58,343 bases of DNA, taken from assembly GCA_016190485.1 (NCBI GenBank), contig JACPQN010000024.1, forward strand, positions 1 to 58,343. Reading direction: 5' to 3'. Positions 56,530 through 58,343 of this stretch are shown here, in pieces. This stretch comes from Chloroflexota bacterium. Its GTDB lineage: Bacteria > Chloroflexota > Dehalococcoidia > SHYD01. The first letter of the stretch is position 1; each line of letters opens with the position of its first letter. The notes under the pieces are model-generated. The model was given only the letters and a program-made list of their open reading frames with translations. It made no database searches and was not told the DNA's origin. A program made the translations under genes and the position numbers.

Positions 56530-58059
56530 TTACTGCACCGGGATGGCCGGCGCCTGGTCGGCGGGGAAGAGAAGCGCCGCGGCGATCCGGGTGGGCTTGT
56601 CTCCCAGGGCGTAGGTGTCCGTATGCACTCCCACCTGCTCAAACCAGACGCTCCCAGGCCCTTCCGTGGTCGACTTGCCACCGTAGGCGTGCTGTGCTGT
56701 GCCCTCAATGACGTAGGCCGCCGCGGGCCCCGGATGGTAGTGGTTCCAGCCCGCCACTCCCGGGTGCAGCTTCACGTCTCCCAACAGGAACACGTAGGGG
56801 CCGTCGCGCAGCCCTTCGAGTCGGGGGCTCATGGCCAGGGGCGTGACGCCCGGCGGCAGGGGTAACGGCGCCCCAAGGGGCACCAGGGCGAAGATGATCC
56901 CTTTCGCCGGGGAGTTCCCCATGGCGGTAACGCTGTGGGGCCTCGCCTCGAAGAACGCGCTTCCTGGACCGGTGAGCCTGGAAGAGCCATCCGCGTACCC
57001 CAGGCTCAGCCAGCCCCCGGTCTGGTAGAAGAGCAGGGGTGGGGCGTCGCCCAGAGGAAGCACGAAGCCGGGCGGGAGGTTCACCTCTAAGACCGCATAA
57101 GCCCAGTCACCCTTGGGCAACTGCGGAAAGCCTCCTGAGGCCACTGGCGTGAAGTCCACCGGTATGGGCGGGACTGTGCCCGGCACTGCCACCTCCATGG
57201 AGGTGGTCGACGCGTCCCAGGGCCTGCCCCAGTGGGTCCAGCCTCGGGCCATTCCCGGGGCCCCGCCGCCCAGGGTCACCTGGTAGCTGAAGGGGCCCAG
57301 CGTGCTCCACGCAGGGACGGATTCGGCAAGAAAGCCCGCCGATCCCCCCTCCACGCCCTTGAAGCCACTCCTGGGAGGCATGGCGGTCGCGCCCGCGAAG
57401 GATGTTCCAGCGGGGACGGTCCCGGCCAGGAAGATGTCCCGGATCTCGGCGCCACTCCCGTTGACCAGGGTCATGGAGTAGGTCACAGTCCGGCCCTCAC
57501 GGCTGGCGGCCATATCGAGCCGTACGCTGGGCGCCGGCTGGCCAGAGCCTGGCGGCGTGCTGCCCGGGGCGCAGCGCAGGGTGGGGTTCCAGGTGGAGAC
57601 CAGGAACTGGCCATTGGGCTGAAAGTAGATGTGGAGCATGTAGTGCCGGTGCCAATGGCCGGGATGGGGACCGGAGAGCTCAAACTTGTGGCCGAAGAGA
57701 CTCGGGACAGGAGCATTGAGGTCTTCGGTCTCGTACTCGATGCCGATGACCCTGAAGTTGTTGTCCAGCAGCAGGATCTCCGGGTCCATACCCTTTACAA
57801 CGTTGTCCCCGAAGAACTGGGGCTTCACCGCATGGATGCCCATGGCGCCCACCTCGGCGGGTAAGCCTTCGACGGTGGCCGGGATACAGAAGGCGTCGAT
57901 CCGGTAGCCCGCCGCCTCGATCTGCTCCTTGGTAAGGTTTTCGAAGCGCGCCCGGGCTGCGGCCAGGTCCTGCGCATCGTCCGCGGATGCGGGGACGGAT
58001 GGCGTGACAGCCAGTGCGAGCATGATCATCAGCCCCATCAGGCCGATACCGCGTCGCAT
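56530..58059 (-). CDS. Exported protein with DUF11-like domain and C-terminal cupin domain
   Basis: Signal peptide; VTYSMTLVNGSGAEIRDIFLAGTVPAGTSF; cupin GVAGWNHYHPGPAAAYVIEGTAQHAYGG. Confidence 0.8.
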   Translation of the reverse strand: MRRGIGLMGLMIMLALAVTPSVPASADDAQDLAAARARFENLTKEQIEAAGYRIDAFCIPATVEGLPAEVGAMGIHAVKPQFFGDNVVKGMDPEILLLDNNFRVIGIEYETEDLNAPVPSLFGHKFELSGPHPGHWHRHYMLHIYFQPNGQFLVSTWNPTLRCAPGSTPPGSGQPAPSVRLDMAASREGRTVTYSMTLVNGSGAEIRDIFLAGTVPAGTSFAGATAMPPRSGFKGVEGGSAGFLAESVPAWSTLGPFSYQVTLGGGAPGMARGWTHWGRPWDASTTSMEVAVPGTVPPIPVDFTPVASGGFPQLPKGDWAYAVLEVNLPPGFVLPLGDAPPLLFYQTGGWLSLGYADGSSRLTGPGSAFFEARPHSVTAMGNSPAKGIIFALVPLGAPLPLPPGVTPLAMSPRLEGLRDGPYVFLLGDVKLHPGVAGWNHYHPGPAAAYVIEGTAQHAYGGKSTTEGPGSVWFEQVGVHTDTYALGDKPTRIAAALLFPADQAPAIPVQ

Positions 58060-58244
58060 AACGTTCCTCCTCTATGGTCTAGGCCACTCTCAGAGACCGG
58101 CCTTTACTCACCGATTGACCGATTCAGGTTCTCCCTCGTTTCACCTCCTTGTCAGCCATAGGCACAGGGCAGGAAGACCTGCCTGGGCAGCTATTGTAGC
58201 ACCTTCCCGAAACCGCGCCACTGCTGGCGTTCCGACTCATAGTA

Positions 58245-58289
58245 ACGGTTACCGAAACAACCTCCGTTGCCTCATAAAACGGTTACCGA
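58245..58289. repeat. Two direct copies of acggttaccga, possible IS end
   Basis: 58245-58255 and 58279-58289, 34 nt apart, immediately before the edge ORF. Confidence 0.55.
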
Positions 58290-58303
58290 GCAAGGAGGTG
58301 ACG

Positions 58304-58343
58304 GTGAGTCCTGGAAGTGTCCGGGAGTACGCCCAGGTGATGC
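58304..58343 (+). CDS. N-terminal fragment, possible IS transposase
   Basis: GTG start after SD aaggagg; VSPGSVREYAQVM resembles N-terminus of integrase-type transposases; truncated by edge. Confidence 0.45.
   Translation, partial: MSPGSVREYAQVM

Overview
This 58 kb window is high-GC and bacterial, with a Chloroflexota-like gene repertoire (lineage is inference only). It begins inside an ABC-transporter substrate-binding protein gene and ends inside what looks like an IS transposase gene. Main blocks: (i) a tRNA-Gly(CCC); (ii) a 3.4-20.1 kb same-strand locus with Wzz, a BY-kinase-like ATPase and nine consecutive polytopic GT-C/YfhO/PIG-V-like membrane proteins; (iii) a compact Tad/Flp locus with two tandem Flp pilins (the first, 49 aa, is missing from the ORF track), CpaB, CpaF, TadB and TadC, but no recognisable secretin; (iv) housekeeping genes (DUF192, ComF, HPF, PfkB, LysE, MFS); (v) a visibly less GC-rich accessory stretch with a frameshifted gene and two exported proteins; (vi) catabolic genes (Ldh2-type dehydrogenase, acyl-CoA dehydrogenase, CaiB/BaiF CoA-transferases, FMN hydroxyacid oxidase, split-subunit CoA-transferase, SDR, amidohydrolase); (vii) isolated accessory genes: a Fic protein, a DUF433/DUF5615 toxin-antitoxin remnant and a 653-aa PLD-nuclease/P-loop (SF3-like) ATPase fusion. 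The PLD-ATPase fusion is the best candidate for an undescribed system. Other notable signals: a 17-bp perfect palindrome centred on the Fic -10 box, a dispersed REP-like palindrome family that also sits in-frame inside glycosyltransferase genes as an 'RQAQD' peptide, a structured flp leader, and three disrupted genes. No CRISPR array or rRNA was seen. All calls are by eye, with no database search.
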